In this document: positions 51,328-59,804 of the stretch, piece by piece
Layout of the letters: each line of letters starts with the position of its first letter
Numbering within the stretch: the stretch's first letter is position 1
Assembly (NCBI RefSeq): GCF_019218745.1
Contig: NZ_JAHUXA010000012.1
Span: 62,001-126,000, forward strand
Length of the DNA stretch: 64,000 bases
Origin: Enterobacter sp. ENT03
Lineage (GTDB): Bacteria; Pseudomonadota; Gammaproteobacteria; Enterobacterales; Enterobacteriaceae
Reading direction: 5' to 3'
Program-made: the position numbers and the translations under genes
Notes under the pieces: generated by a model
The model's input: the letters and a program-made list of their open reading frames with translations, nothing else
Database searches by the model: none
Told to the model about the DNA's origin: nothing

Positions 51328-51865
51328 GCCGGATGGTCGTCGAAAGCAGGTAAAAGGGGCGCCATGGTAGCAAACCAGACGCTAAAAATCTGTTTATTTT
51401 TCAGGCAATTCCCGTTGAGTATTGACAAAACAGCTCGGTCACTCAACGTATAAAAAAATGCTTTTTCCACGTTATATTTATGACGGCATTTTCATCATTT
51501 ATGCGGTTTTAAAACGAAATAATAAATACGCTGGCAATCCATGGCTGAACGTCCCGCTACGGTGGAATATATTTTCATATTTAAGCACCGCTAAAATACG
51601 TTGTAGAGAAAGAATGAAAATAACATTAAAGGGTATTTTATTCCTCTTTGGTCAGTAAGGGTTTTATCGCTTGTGGCGCGGGTTATGCTGCTAACATGGC
51701 ATAATATGCTGATGTTTTTATTTAAGGTGGCGAACAATTGCGACCATGGCGAAACTATCCGCGATTAAAGGCGAACATGATTGACATTAAAAATCAGAGT
51801 GAAAAAGGGTATTACGAATGCTATAAAACTATTGACCCCCCTCTGACGTATTAGCAGGCCTGTTT
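51328..51865. other. AT-rich intergenic region, no gene recognised
   Basis: About 540 bases between the divergent GGDEF and chemoreceptor genes. It is clearly AT-richer than its surroundings. A 78-codon open frame (51422-51658) has no ribosome binding site and no recognisable domain. The region may hold promoters of both motility- and biofilm-linked genes, or be the remains of a lost gene. Confidence 0.4.
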
Positions 51866-53038
51866 ATGCTTAAACATATTAGTGTTCGAACCTTCATTAT
51901 GTTATTTCTGCTGGGCATATTTGCTATCATGGAAATAATAGTGATCGCTATCTCAAAAGACACCGCACTGATAACCATGTTGAGTATTTTATGGTTGATA
52001 ACGCTCAGCTTATTATGGGCCTATATGACGTTTTATTTAGTCTCGCCCATTAATACCGTTAAAAAAAGTATTGATGAGGTCATCGCCGGTAACTTATCGA
52101 TTACTATCCCGATTTTCGGCAACAACTGTGCGGGGCGCTTGATCCCCGGCATCAACCATCTTTCCAGTAATATCGCCACCCTGGTGAGAGAAATCCGCGC
52201 ATCGTCGCAGGCGGCGATGGATCTCTCCGGGCAGTTGCACTCCCGTAGCGCTGACCTGTCGGTAAAAACTGAAGAGCAGTCTGCCGCGCTGATCCAGACG
52301 GCCTCCAGCATGGAGCAGATGGCGGCAAGCACGAAAAATAATGCGGAAAATACCCAGCTTGCCACGCGCTGCGCCAGTAATGCGACGGGCAGCGCGCGTA
52401 AAGGCGGCGAGCTGATGGATCAGGTATCAAGCAACATGCAGTCGATTACGGACTGCGCCCAGCAAATGACCGATATTATCGCCATGATCGACGGTATCGC
52501 CTTCCAGACCAATATTCTGGCGCTGAACGCCGCGGTGGAAGCGGCCCGCGCCGGCGATCACGGTAAAGGTTTTTCGGTGGTGGCGGGCGAGGTCAGAACG
52601 CTTGCGCACCGCAGCGCCGAAGCGGCTAAAAGTATTAAGTCGCTGATCGCGGTGACGACGGAAAACGTCAGCCAGGGCGCGCGCGTGGTGGACGAAGCCA
52701 GCAAAAATATGCGGGAGATCGTCGCCGGTGCGGGACAGGTGAGCCAGTTTATGGATGAGATTTCGGTTTCGACGCTGCAACAGGAAAAAGGCATCGCGCA
52801 GATCACCCTGGCGTTGTCGGAGCTGGAGAAACTGACGCAAAGCAACGTCACCATGGTGGACGAGTTGTCTGGATCAGCCGACGTGCTGAAAAGCCAGGTG
52901 CTTGAATTGCAGGGCAGAACGCGCAGCTTCCGACTGGAAAATACCCCGCCGTCGGTCGCGCAAACGCCCGCGCCATTTCTTCATAAAATTCAGCGCACTG
53001 GCACCTTTTCTGATTGCTTAACCCCCGCAGACGGCTAG
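51866..53038 (+). CDS. Methyl-accepting chemotaxis-like protein with minimal sensor
   Basis: A 390-residue receptor. Two hydrophobic helices ([20 protein letters not shown] and [20 protein letters not shown]) are joined by only a short loop, so there is no periplasmic ligand domain. A HAMP segment ([20 protein letters not shown]) and an MCP signalling domain with the conserved hairpin ([20 protein letters not shown]) follow. No NWETF-type receptor tail is seen. The plan resembles Aer-like or intracellular-sensing receptors. Its stimulus is unknown. zntB begins just after. Confidence 0.88.
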   Translation: MLKHISVRTFIMLFLLGIFAIMEIIVIAISKDTALITMLSILWLITLSLLWAYMTFYLVSPINTVKKSIDEVIAGNLSITIPIFGNNCAGRLIPGINHLSSNIATLVREIRASSQAAMDLSGQLHSRSADLSVKTEEQSAALIQTASSMEQMAASTKNNAENTQLATRCASNATGSARKGGELMDQVSSNMQSITDCAQQMTDIIAMIDGIAFQTNILALNAAVEAARAGDHGKGFSVVAGEVRTLAHRSAEAAKSIKSLIAVTTENVSQGARVVDEASKNMREIVAGAGQVSQFMDEISVSTLQQEKGIAQITLALSELEKLTQSNVTMVDELSGSADVLKSQVLELQGRTRSFRLENTPPSVAQTPAPFLHKIQRTGTFSDCLTPADG

Positions 53039-53073
53039 ACTGTTTCCATTACAGTGCTGAAGGCGGAGGGGTC

Positions 53074-54057
53074 GTGGAAGCAATTAAGGGATCGGACGTT
53101 AACGTTCCGGATGCAGTCTATGCCTGGCTGCTCGACGGCAAAGGGGGCGTAAAAACGCTCAGTGATGGCGACGTTATTGACGAACAGCATCCATGCTGGC
53201 TGCACCTCAACTATACCAATCAGGAGAGCGCGGCCTGGCTTGCGACCACGCCGTTACTGCCCAACAATGTGCGGGATGCGCTCGCGGGCGACAGCCTGCG
53301 GCCACGGGTCAGCCGGGTAGGCGAGGGGACGCTCATCACGCTGCGCTGCATTAATGGCAGCACCGATGAACGTCCGGACCAGCTGGTGGCGATGCGCTTA
53401 TATATGGATGAGCGGCTGATCGTCTCGACGCGGCAACGTAAAGTGCTGGCACTGGACGACATTGTGCACGATTTACAAGAAGGCACCGGGCCGACGGATG
53501 TCGGCGGCTGGCTCGTGGATGTCTGTGATGCGCTGACCGATCATGCCAGTGAATTTATTGAAGTGCTGCACGACAAAATTATCGACCTGGAAGATAACCT
53601 GCTCGATCAGCAAATCCCCCCGCGCGGCTTCCTGGCCCTGCTGCGCAAACAGCTGATCGTGATGCGGCGTTATATGGCACCGCAACGGGATGTTTATGCC
53701 CGTCTCGCCAGTGAACGTTTCCCGTGGATGAATGACGATCAGCGTCGGCGGATGCAGGATATTTCTGACCGTCTGGGGCGCGGGCTGGATGAAATTGACG
53801 CCTGTATCGCCCGCACGGGCGTGATGACCGATGAAATCACCCAGGTGATGCAGGAGTCGTTGTCACGGCGCAGCTACACCATGTCGCTGATGGCGATGGT
53901 GTTTTTACCCAGCACCTTTTTGACCGGGCTGTTTGGCGTCAACCTTGGCGGAATTCCGGGGGGCGGCTGGCATCTGGGTTTTGCGATCTTCTGCCTGATG
54001 TTGGTGGTACTGATCGGGGGTGTTACCTGGTGGTTACATCGTAGTAAATGGCTGTAA
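53074..54057 (+). CDS. zntB: Zinc transporter ZntB
   Basis: A 327-residue CorA-family metal transporter of the inner membrane. It has a long cytoplasmic N-terminal funnel and two C-terminal helices with the ZntB signature GVN ([15 protein letters not shown]). The start is the GTG at 53074, with GGAGG five bases upstream, giving the E. coli length; the frame is open 20 codons further inside the preceding gene's 3' end. Confidence 0.95.
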   Translation: MEAIKGSDVNVPDAVYAWLLDGKGGVKTLSDGDVIDEQHPCWLHLNYTNQESAAWLATTPLLPNNVRDALAGDSLRPRVSRVGEGTLITLRCINGSTDERPDQLVAMRLYMDERLIVSTRQRKVLALDDIVHDLQEGTGPTDVGGWLVDVCDALTDHASEFIEVLHDKIIDLEDNLLDQQIPPRGFLALLRKQLIVMRRYMAPQRDVYARLASERFPWMNDDQRRRMQDISDRLGRGLDEIDACIARTGVMTDEITQVMQESLSRRSYTMSLMAMVFLPSTFLTGLFGVNLGGIPGGGWHLGFAIFCLMLVVLIGGVTWWLHRSKWL

Positions 54058-54103
54058 ATTTTAACGTTTTTAACAAAATGCAAACATGAAAAGGCCATCT
54101 TAG

Positions 54104-54117
54104 TTGAGCGAAATCAA
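54104..54117 (+). promoter_or_regulatory. FNR site of fnrS
   Basis: TTGAGCGAAATCAA matches the FNR consensus TTGAT-N4-ATCAA with one mismatch. Its centre is about 42 bases before the predicted fnrS start, the class II activator position. A TATCTT -10 element lies at 54143-54148. Confidence 0.85.
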
Positions 54118-54152
54118 TAAAACGCCGGTTCATTCAGGGCACTATCTTTCCC

Positions 54153-54276
54153 GCAGGTGAATGCAACGTCAAGCGATGGGCGTTGCGCTCCATATTGTCT
54201 TACTTCCTTTTTTTTGAATTACTGCATAGCACAATTGATTCGTACGACGCCGACTTTAAAGAGTCGGCTTTTTTTT
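54153..54276 (+). ncRNA. fnrS: FnrS anaerobic small RNA
   Basis: The segment beginning GCAGGTGAATGCAACGTC and ending at a T tract is nearly the same as my memory of E. coli FnrS (about 122 nt), an Hfq-dependent RNA induced by FNR without oxygen. It represses respiratory and oxidative-metabolism genes. It keeps the place between zntB and dbpA. The 3' terminator stem is GCCGACT / AGTCGGC followed by eight T. Confidence 0.93.
54249..54276 (+). terminator. Terminator of fnrS
   Basis: A 7-bp stem (GCCGACT / AGTCGGC) with a 6-nt loop and TTTTTTTT. It forms the 3' end of the sRNA. Confidence 0.92.
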
Positions 54277-54333
54277 GCCTCTTTTCCATGAGCTTCTACC
54301 CTTAAAGGACGATTTGTTCATGCGGAGGTAACC

Positions 54334-54483
54334 ATGTCCCGTCTCAATCTGTTTAATCCTGTTGATACACTGCCCACCGATCCGATCCCCGTCGACCCGG
54401 TTCCGGTGCCCGATCCTATCCCTCGCCCACAGCCATTACCCGACCCGCCGCCAGACGAGGTACCGATTAAATTGTCGCGTTGA
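54334..54483 (+). CDS. Small proline-rich protein next to fnrS
   Basis: A 49-residue ORF (MSRLNLFNPVDTLPTDPIPV at the start, IKLSR at the end) whose middle is a run of short D/V-P and P-x-P units, about 35% proline. It has a very good ribosome binding site (GGAGG, five bases from the ATG), so it is probably real. E. coli annotates a small protein (YnaL) between fnrS and dbpA; this may correspond, but I cannot confirm it. The extended polyproline stretch should be unstructured and need EF-P for translation. Function unknown. Confidence 0.7.
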   Translation: MSRLNLFNPVDTLPTDPIPVDPVPVPDPIPRPQPLPDPPPDEVPIKLSR

Positions 54484-54545
54484 GAGGGCAGATCTGAGAG
54501 GATACGCGCCTGCACAACCCAGGCCTTTTATCGCGAGAATATACT

Positions 54546-55919
54546 GTGACCGTTTTTTCATCTCTGAATGCACTGCCCGCCGCCCAGATCGAGAACCTTA
54601 ACGAACTGGGCTATTTAACCATGACACCCGTCCAGGCGGCCGCGCTCCCTGCGATCCTCGCCGGGAAAGATGTCCGCGTGCAGGCAAAAACCGGGAGCGG
54701 AAAAACGGCGGCCTTTGGTTTAGGACTGTTGCAGCACGTTGACGCCAGCCGTTTTCAGACGCAGTCGCTGATTTTATGCCCGACCCGTGAACTGGCGGAT
54801 CAGGTCGCCAGCGAGCTGCGCCGTCTGGCGCGTTTTATGCCGAACATTAAGATCCTGACATTGTGCGGCGGCCAGCCGTTTGGCGCGCAGCGCGATTCGC
54901 TGCAACATGCGCCGCATATTATCGTCGCCACGCCGGGGCGTTTACTGGATCACCTGCAAAAGCACACCGTGTCGCTCGAACACCTGCAAACGCTGGTGAT
55001 GGATGAAGCCGATCGCATGCTCGATATGGGCTTCAGCGATGCCATTGACGCAGTGATCCGCTTTGCGCCAGCGTCGCGCCAGACGCTACTGTTTTCCGCC
55101 ACCTGGCCGGACGCCATTGCCGCCATCAGCGGGCGCGTGCAGCGCGATCCGCAAACCATCGAAATTGATACCGTCGACGATCTGCCTGCCGTTGAACAGC
55201 AGTTCTTCGAAGTTTCCCGCAACGGCAAAATCGGTCTGCTGCAAAAACTGCTCAGCGAGCACCGCCCGGCGTCCTGCGTGGTGTTCTGTAACACCAAAAA
55301 AGATTGTCAGGAAGTCTGCGATGCGCTGAACGAAGCAGGGCAGGACGCGCTGGCGCTGCATGGCGATCTGGAACAGCGCGACCGCGATCAGACACTGGTG
55401 CGCTTTGCCAATGGCAGCGCCCGCATCCTGGTGGCGACCGACGTGGCGGCCCGCGGGCTGGACATCAAATCCCTTGAGCTGGTGGTGAACTACGAGCTGG
55501 CGTGGGATCCGGAAGTGCACGTGCACCGTATTGGCCGTACCGCCCGTGCCGGTAACAGTGGACTGGCAATCAGCCTCTGCGCGCCGGAAGAAGCCCAGCG
55601 CGCCAATATTCTGTCGGAAATGCTGCAACTGAAGCTGAACTGGCTCAGCGCACCCGCGAACGTGAAGGTAGTCCCGCTGGAAGCAGAAATGGCGACGCTG
55701 TGCATTGATGGCGGTAAAAAAGCCAAAATGCGTGCCGGGGATGTACTGGGCGCGATGACCGGTGATATGGGGCTGGACGGGGCAGACATCGGCAAAATTA
55801 CTATTCATCCGGCGCATGTCTATGTGGCGGTGCGTCAGGGCGTGGCACGTCAGGCGTGGAAACAGTTCCAGAGCGGGAAAATCAAAGGCAAAACCTGCCG
55901 CGTGCGTTTACTGAAGTAG
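54546..55919 (+). CDS. dbpA: ATP-dependent RNA helicase DbpA
   Basis: A DEAD-box helicase that acts on 23S rRNA hairpin 92 in 50S assembly. 457 residues as in E. coli. Motifs: Q region near PVQAAALPAI, Walker A AKTGSGKT, DEAD as VMDEADRML, SAT, and RGLDIKS/HRIGRTARAG. A C-terminal RNA-binding domain (DVLGAMTGDMGLDGADIGKI) targets rRNA. The start is a GTG at 54546 with only a weak ribosome binding site. Confidence 0.97.
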   Translation: MTVFSSLNALPAAQIENLNELGYLTMTPVQAAALPAILAGKDVRVQAKTGSGKTAAFGLGLLQHVDASRFQTQSLILCPTRELADQVASELRRLARFMPNIKILTLCGGQPFGAQRDSLQHAPHIIVATPGRLLDHLQKHTVSLEHLQTLVMDEADRMLDMGFSDAIDAVIRFAPASRQTLLFSATWPDAIAAISGRVQRDPQTIEIDTVDDLPAVEQQFFEVSRNGKIGLLQKLLSEHRPASCVVFCNTKKDCQEVCDALNEAGQDALALHGDLEQRDRDQTLVRFANGSARILVATDVAARGLDIKSLELVVNYELAWDPEVHVHRIGRTARAGNSGLAISLCAPEEAQRANILSEMLQLKLNWLSAPANVKVVPLEAEMATLCIDGGKKAKMRAGDVLGAMTGDMGLDGADIGKITIHPAHVYVAVRQGVARQAWKQFQSGKIKGKTCRVRLLK

Positions 55920-55927
55920 CAATTCAC

Positions 55928-55955
55928 GCCTCTCTGGCCATGTGACCAGAGAGGC
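55928..55955. terminator. Stem-loop between dbpA and ttcA
   Basis: A 10-bp perfect stem (GCCTCTCTGG / CCAGAGAGGC) lies between convergent dbpA and ttcA. It lacks a T run, so it is a likely but atypical bidirectional transcript end. Confidence 0.55.
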
Positions 55956-55961
55956 GGCACC

Positions 55962-56897
55962 TCATTTCACTTCGATAACGTTAAGGCGCAGTTCGTCGAG
56001 CTGTGCCTCGTCGTCTTCCGGCTGCCAGCCCACCGGTTGCAGCGGAATGGATTCGCGATCGAACGCCAGATCGCCGCCATCCACCACCTCAGAACCGTGG
56101 GTAATGCCTTTAAAGTCAAACAGACGGGTATCGTTCAGGTGCGACGGCACCACGTTCTGCATGGCGCTGAACATGGTTTCCAGGCGGCCAGGATAGCGTT
56201 TATCCCAGTCCCGCAGCATGTCGCCAATCACCTGACGTTGCAGATTCGGCTGTGAGCCGCACAGGTTGCACGGAATAATCGGGTAGCCTTTCGCCTCGGC
56301 AAAACGCTCAATGTCTTTCTCGCGGCAGTAGGCCAGTGGACGGATCACAATATGCTTGCCGTCGTCGCTCATCAGCTTCGGCGGCATGCCTTTCATTTTG
56401 CCGCCGTAGAACATATTCAGGAACAGCGTTTGCAGAATGTCGTCGCGATGATGGCCGAGGGCGATTTTCGTGGCGCCCAGCTCAGTGGCGGTACGATAAA
56501 GAATGCCACGACGCAGACGCGAACAGAGTGAACAGGTGGTTTTACCTTCCGGGATCTTCTCTTTGACGATGCCGTAGGTATTTTCCTCAACGATTTTATA
56601 TTCCACTCCAAGCTGTTCGAGATATTCAGGAAGAATATGACCCGGGAAACCAGGCTGTTTCTGGTCGAGGTTAACCGCCACCAGCGAAAAATTGACCGGC
56701 GCGCTCTGCTGCAGATTGCGCAGGATCTCCAGCATGGTGTAGCTGTCTTTGCCGCCTGACAGACACACCATAATGCGATCGCCTTCTTCAATCATGTTGA
56801 AGTCTGCAATGGCTTCACCCACATTGCGGCGCAGACGCTTCTGGAGTTTGTTCAGGTTGTACTGTTCTTTTTTGTTAACTTCTTGATTTTGTTGCAT
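55962..56897 (-). CDS. ttcA: tRNA 2-thiocytidine synthase TtcA
   Basis: TtcA thiolates cytidine 32 of several tRNAs using an Fe-S cluster. 311 residues, as in E. coli. The PP-loop is SGGKDS at 47-52 and the cluster cysteines are CSLC (around 122-125) and CNLC. In E. coli ttcA is the integration site of the Rac prophage, near its 5' end; the same end here borders integrase remains, and the gene is intact. Confidence 0.97.
   Translation of the reverse strand: MQQNQEVNKKEQYNLNKLQKRLRRNVGEAIADFNMIEEGDRIMVCLSGGKDSYTMLEILRNLQQSAPVNFSLVAVNLDQKQPGFPGHILPEYLEQLGVEYKIVEENTYGIVKEKIPEGKTTCSLCSRLRRGILYRTATELGATKIALGHHRDDILQTLFLNMFYGGKMKGMPPKLMSDDGKHIVIRPLAYCREKDIERFAEAKGYPIIPCNLCGSQPNLQRQVIGDMLRDWDKRYPGRLETMFSAMQNVVPSHLNDTRLFDFKGITHGSEVVDGGDLAFDRESIPLQPVGWQPEDDEAQLDELRLNVIEVK
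56848..56873. other. Rac-type attachment-site-like sequence in ttcA
   Basis: Near the 5' end of ttcA there is a 26-base segment beginning TTGTTCAGGTTGTACTGT. As I recall it, the E. coli Rac attB core differs from it at only two positions. Because the segment is coding, likeness by descent is also expected. A second copy was not found in the window. Confidence 0.45.
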
Positions 56898-56979
56898 TAA
56901 TTACTACCTTTGGCACCAGGATGGGCATACAGGGGCAAACTTTTTAAAATGCCAGCTTGTCGTCAAGCATGAGCACGGG

Positions 56980-57250
56980 TCAGCCATTTAACTCTTCAAT
57001 CCACGCACCGTAGATGTCATAAACCCTTTGCGCGTTTCCGTGCTCCATCTGGCTCGCTATAAAAGACGGATCCGCACGGGCTGAAAAAGCCATCAGGAAA
57101 AAGTATGTTGCGTATGGTACGGATTGCGCCGACGAATGCCAGCACGTTTTATCACTGCGTTGAATTTGGGATCAATACTCGATAAAGAGTAGTCGGTTTT
57201 TGCTCGCTTTTTCGCACCCTGGGTATAAATAGCCCCATCCAAAGATTGAT
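56980..57250 (-). pseudogene. Decayed phage-type tyrosine integrase (C-terminal part)
   Basis: Reading the minus strand, one frame gives NAVIKRAGIRRRNPYHTQHT and the next frame continues MAFSARADPSFIASQMEHGN then AQRVYDIYGAWIEELNG and a TGA at 56980. Together they match the C-terminal catalytic part of lambda-like/Rac-like integrases (RNPYQTRHT..., SQMGH..., VY...YG). A frameshift near 57090-57105 splits the two parts, the catalytic arginine of the TRHT motif is glutamine, and the GH is EH. The N-terminal two thirds are missing or unrecognisable. It lies about 80 bases beyond ttcA, where Rac carries intR. Confidence 0.8.
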
Positions 57251-57347
57251 GAGGCGATTGTCGTATACTTTGAGTTTTTCTATTACGCGTGAGTGAACGG
57301 CTCTCCGACGATGGGATAAGGATTAATATACGGGATCCTGTAGAAAA
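57251..57347. other. Non-coding gap beyond integrase remnant
   Basis: About 100 bases with no clear gene, next to the 3' end of the small secreted protein gene. It probably belongs to the same decayed mobile segment. Confidence 0.3.
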
Positions 57348-57767
57348 TTATGGTGAGATATTGGTCACGGACTGGATTTTCCAGGAGCCGTTTTCTAACA
57401 CGAAGCAGTCAGCAACCACATGTTTTTTATCGTTACCGAAAGCGACGTAAACATGGGTGCAGACCGGGTCCAGTTCCGATGAAATCACGCTGACGTTATT
57501 CCAGTCTGTATTGAAATCCTGCGCCTTGATGAACATGTCCGCGTCCGCTACGTCCTTGTCTTCGCTATCGCCGGTGTACATTGCTTTCAGGTCATCAATG
57601 GTTTTTTTCGTGACGTACGGGGCCAGCCCCTTAAAATCGGTAAGGGGTGTTTTATCCTGCTGTAGCTGCCCCATATACCACTGATTGAATTTAAGGGCGG
57701 TTTCTTCAGGCCCGGATGCAGAAGCCAGCAGCGGAATAAAAAATGCTATGAGACTGAGTGTTTTCAT
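57348..57767 (-). CDS. Secreted small protein, likely immunity partner (DUF3828-like)
   Basis: A 139-residue protein with a signal peptide (MKTLSLIAFFIPLLASASG) and a compact domain with two cysteines (DPVCTHVYVAF and VVADCFVLENGSWKI) that resembles the DUF3828 group. Its ATG lies directly after the stop of the amidase-like gene (TAA-ATG), so it is translationally coupled. A periplasmic partner made just after a peptidoglycan amidase is the usual arrangement of an immunity protein. Exact family and role are inference. Confidence 0.65.
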   Translation of the reverse strand: MKTLSLIAFFIPLLASASGPEETALKFNQWYMGQLQQDKTPLTDFKGLAPYVTKKTIDDLKAMYTGDSEDKDVADADMFIKAQDFNTDWNNVSVISSELDPVCTHVYVAFGNDKKHVVADCFVLENGSWKIQSVTNISP

Positions 57768-58127
57768 TTAATCGTGCCTGTAGATAGCGTAAGAGGGGCG
57801 AACTTTTCTGTATTCCTCTCCGGGATACATGCCGTGCTGCTGCTTAAAATCACTCATCCATTGCTGACCATCGTAGATGCAGGCGTGACCAATGGGATGA
57901 TGCTGCGTTGGCTGGATAACGGCAATATCTCCCTCGACAGGGGAGCCGTATACCTGGTGAAACCCTGCAAGCCTTAAATTACTCCCCATATCTCTGGCGT
58001 AATGCGTATTTTGCAGAGGCGCACCACCAGCGCGTACTGCTCTTGAAACAAATTCAGCACATCGCCCCTGGCTGCCACCAAGTGCGTGTAATCTTGCGTA
58101 TGTTGCAGCCCTGTGAGCATTCCACAT
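57768..58127 (-). CDS. Small NlpC/P60 or CHAP-like amidase, possible antibacterial effector
   Basis: A 119-residue protein with a papain-like peptidoglycan amidase plan: catalytic cysteine C23 in GRCAEFVSRAV, histidine H81 in HPIGHACIYDG and a possible third residue D93 in QWMSDF. It has no signal peptide, so it needs another route out, such as type VI secretion, if it acts on neighbours. The ATG has AAGGGA five bases upstream. It is followed without a gap by a secreted partner gene. Similar size and order are seen in Tae-type effector/immunity pairs, but I cannot assign a Tae family. No secretion genes are in the window. Confidence 0.65.
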   Translation of the reverse strand: MWNAHRAATYARLHALGGSQGRCAEFVSRAVRAGGAPLQNTHYARDMGSNLRLAGFHQVYGSPVEGDIAVIQPTQHHPIGHACIYDGQQWMSDFKQQHGMYPGEEYRKVRPSYAIYRHD

Positions 58128-58471
58128 AATCTTCCCTTGTGATTATTGTTTGAAAAGTATGAACATACGCTCATCAGGTACTTAATTCTGTAATTAATTT
58201 TATAATATATATACATTTATTTGGCTGGTGAATCGAATCATCTGAATTAATATAAAATTATTATCTTACTGTTTCATTAACATCGCCTGATTACTCCTCC
58301 CGACTGCGGCATCATTTTATATCAGCAGTACAAAAAAATAGTCACTGCCTCATTAATTATATTTCGTGATTAAGATAAATCGATAACCCCCGTTATTATC
58401 TGCCCACTTCAGCAGAGCACCACAATAACGTTTTGCTGTGACATTTATTTAACTCCATACAGGTAATTATT
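58128..58471. promoter_or_regulatory. AT-rich control region before fimbrial cluster II
   Basis: About 340 bases, very AT-rich (runs such as TATAATATATATACAT near 58200), between the divergent amidase-like gene and the pilin gene. It probably holds the fimbrial promoter and could be an H-NS-bound region. I found no regulator gene here and no long inverted repeat. Confidence 0.45.
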
Positions 58472-58996
58472 ATGAACAGAAAAATCATGATCAGTGCATT
58501 AATTGGTATTGCACTGTGTTCCGCACAAACCATGGTTCATGCGGCAGACGGTACTATTAATTTTACCGGCGAAATTGTGGCTGCCGGTTGTGATATTAAT
58601 GGCGGCACGACCCCGGCGATCGATGTTGATTTAGGCCGCGTATCGGCATCGTCATTTAGCGGCGTCGGCTCCACCTCGTCGCCAACGCAATTTACGATTT
58701 CGCTTAGTCAATGTCCGTCCACCTTTACCAGCGCTACCGTGAAATTTGATGGCCAGCCCGATGCCGATGATCCTGCGCTGCTGGCAGTGAGCGGCGGCGC
58801 AACCGGCGTTGGCATTGAGCTGGACGATCAGCTTGGCGCGCCAGTACCTTTACAGGCTGCTTCCCGGAGCTACCCGATTAATGGATCCACACAGGCGCTG
58901 GACATGGTCTTTACCGCACGTTTTAAAGCAACCCAGCCTGTGGTGAGCGAAGGGGCGGCAAACGCGACATCACAATTCACCATCAATTATCAATAA
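58472..58996 (+). CDS. Fimbrial major subunit (cluster II)
   Basis: A 174-residue pilin. It has a signal peptide ending MVHA-ADGTINFTG, two cysteines (AAGCDING and LSQCPSTF) and the C-terminal TSQFTINYQ. It is similar along its length to the cluster I pilin. It is the first gene of a four-gene operon, and a terminator-like hairpin follows before the chaperone. Confidence 0.92.
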   Translation: MNRKIMISALIGIALCSAQTMVHAADGTINFTGEIVAAGCDINGGTTPAIDVDLGRVSASSFSGVGSTSSPTQFTISLSQCPSTFTSATVKFDGQPDADDPALLAVSGGATGVGIELDDQLGAPVPLQAASRSYPINGSTQALDMVFTARFKATQPVVSEGAANATSQFTINYQ

Positions 58997-59052
58997 CTAA
59001 AAGCGTACGCAGACAGGAACTTCCCTTGAGGCTGACATGATGCCAGTTATTA

Positions 59053-59075
59053 AGGCAGGGATGCCTGTTTTTTTA
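59053..59075 (+). terminator. Weak terminator/attenuator between pilin and chaperone genes (cluster II)
   Basis: A 5-bp stem (AGGCA-GGGA-TGCCT) is followed by G and seven T, 25 bases before the chaperone start. Partial readthrough would make pilin exceed the downstream proteins. Confidence 0.55.
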
Positions 59076-59100
59076 ATCAGTCAGGAGTCAGGGGGGCGCG

Positions 59101-59790
59101 ATGCGTTATTTTAAAATCATTTTAACGGCGGTACTGTTTTTATTATTTGTGCGCAGCCAGGCTTATGCCGGCGTGGTCACTCAGGCTACGCGGATTATTT
59201 ATCAGGGCGATGCGCGCGAAGCCACGTTATTAATCAGCAATACCGATAAAAACGAACCTTTTTTGGTGCAGTCGTGGATCGATAATAAAGGCGTGGACGG
59301 GACGCAGGCCGAAACCAGCAAACCGCCGTTTATCGTTACGCCGCCACTGTTTCGTCTGGAGGCACAGGCGGATAACAGCCTGCGGATCGTCTATACCGGT
59401 GGGGCGCTGCCCGCCGATCGTGAGTCGGTGTTCTGGCTGAACGTGAAAGCCATTCCCCGCAGCGCCCAGTCGGGTAATGTGTTGCAGGTGGCGATCAAAA
59501 CCCGCATCAAACTGTTCTGGCGACCGCAGGGGCTGGGCGCGATGCCGCCTGAGCCGCTGCGTTTCCGGCGCGACGCGCAAAGTCTGGTGGTCACCAATAC
59601 CAGCCCTTACTACGTCACGTTTCAGCATCTGGACGTCGGTGGCGCGGCGGTGGCAACGGGCAGCCAGATGGTACCGCCACGCGGCACAGCCCGTTATCCG
59701 CTGGGCGCGGCCACGGGGAGTCGGGTGAACTGGCAAACGATCAATGATTTCGGGGGCGCGAGTGTCTTGCAACATGCGCCGCTGCAGTAA
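59101..59790 (+). CDS. Periplasmic fimbrial chaperone (cluster II)
   Basis: A 229-residue PapD-like chaperone with a signal peptide ending SQAYA, the edge strand GVVTQATRIIYQGDAREATL and the family signature ESVFWLNVKAIP. It has a purine-rich site (AGGGGGG) before the ATG. It resembles the cluster I chaperone. The usher gene follows within fifteen bases. Confidence 0.94.
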   Translation: MRYFKIILTAVLFLLFVRSQAYAGVVTQATRIIYQGDAREATLLISNTDKNEPFLVQSWIDNKGVDGTQAETSKPPFIVTPPLFRLEAQADNSLRIVYTGGALPADRESVFWLNVKAIPRSAQSGNVLQVAIKTRIKLFWRPQGLGAMPPEPLRFRRDAQSLVVTNTSPYYVTFQHLDVGGAAVATGSQMVPPRGTARYPLGAATGSRVNWQTINDFGGASVLQHAPLQ

Positions 59791-59804
59791 GTCGGGTGGT
59801 GAGT

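Noticed and set aside
51422-51658. 78-codon ORF between the GGDEF and chemoreceptor genes
   Set aside because: No ribosome binding site, no domain, and it lies in a low-GC gap where open frames arise by chance. It could be a gene relic.
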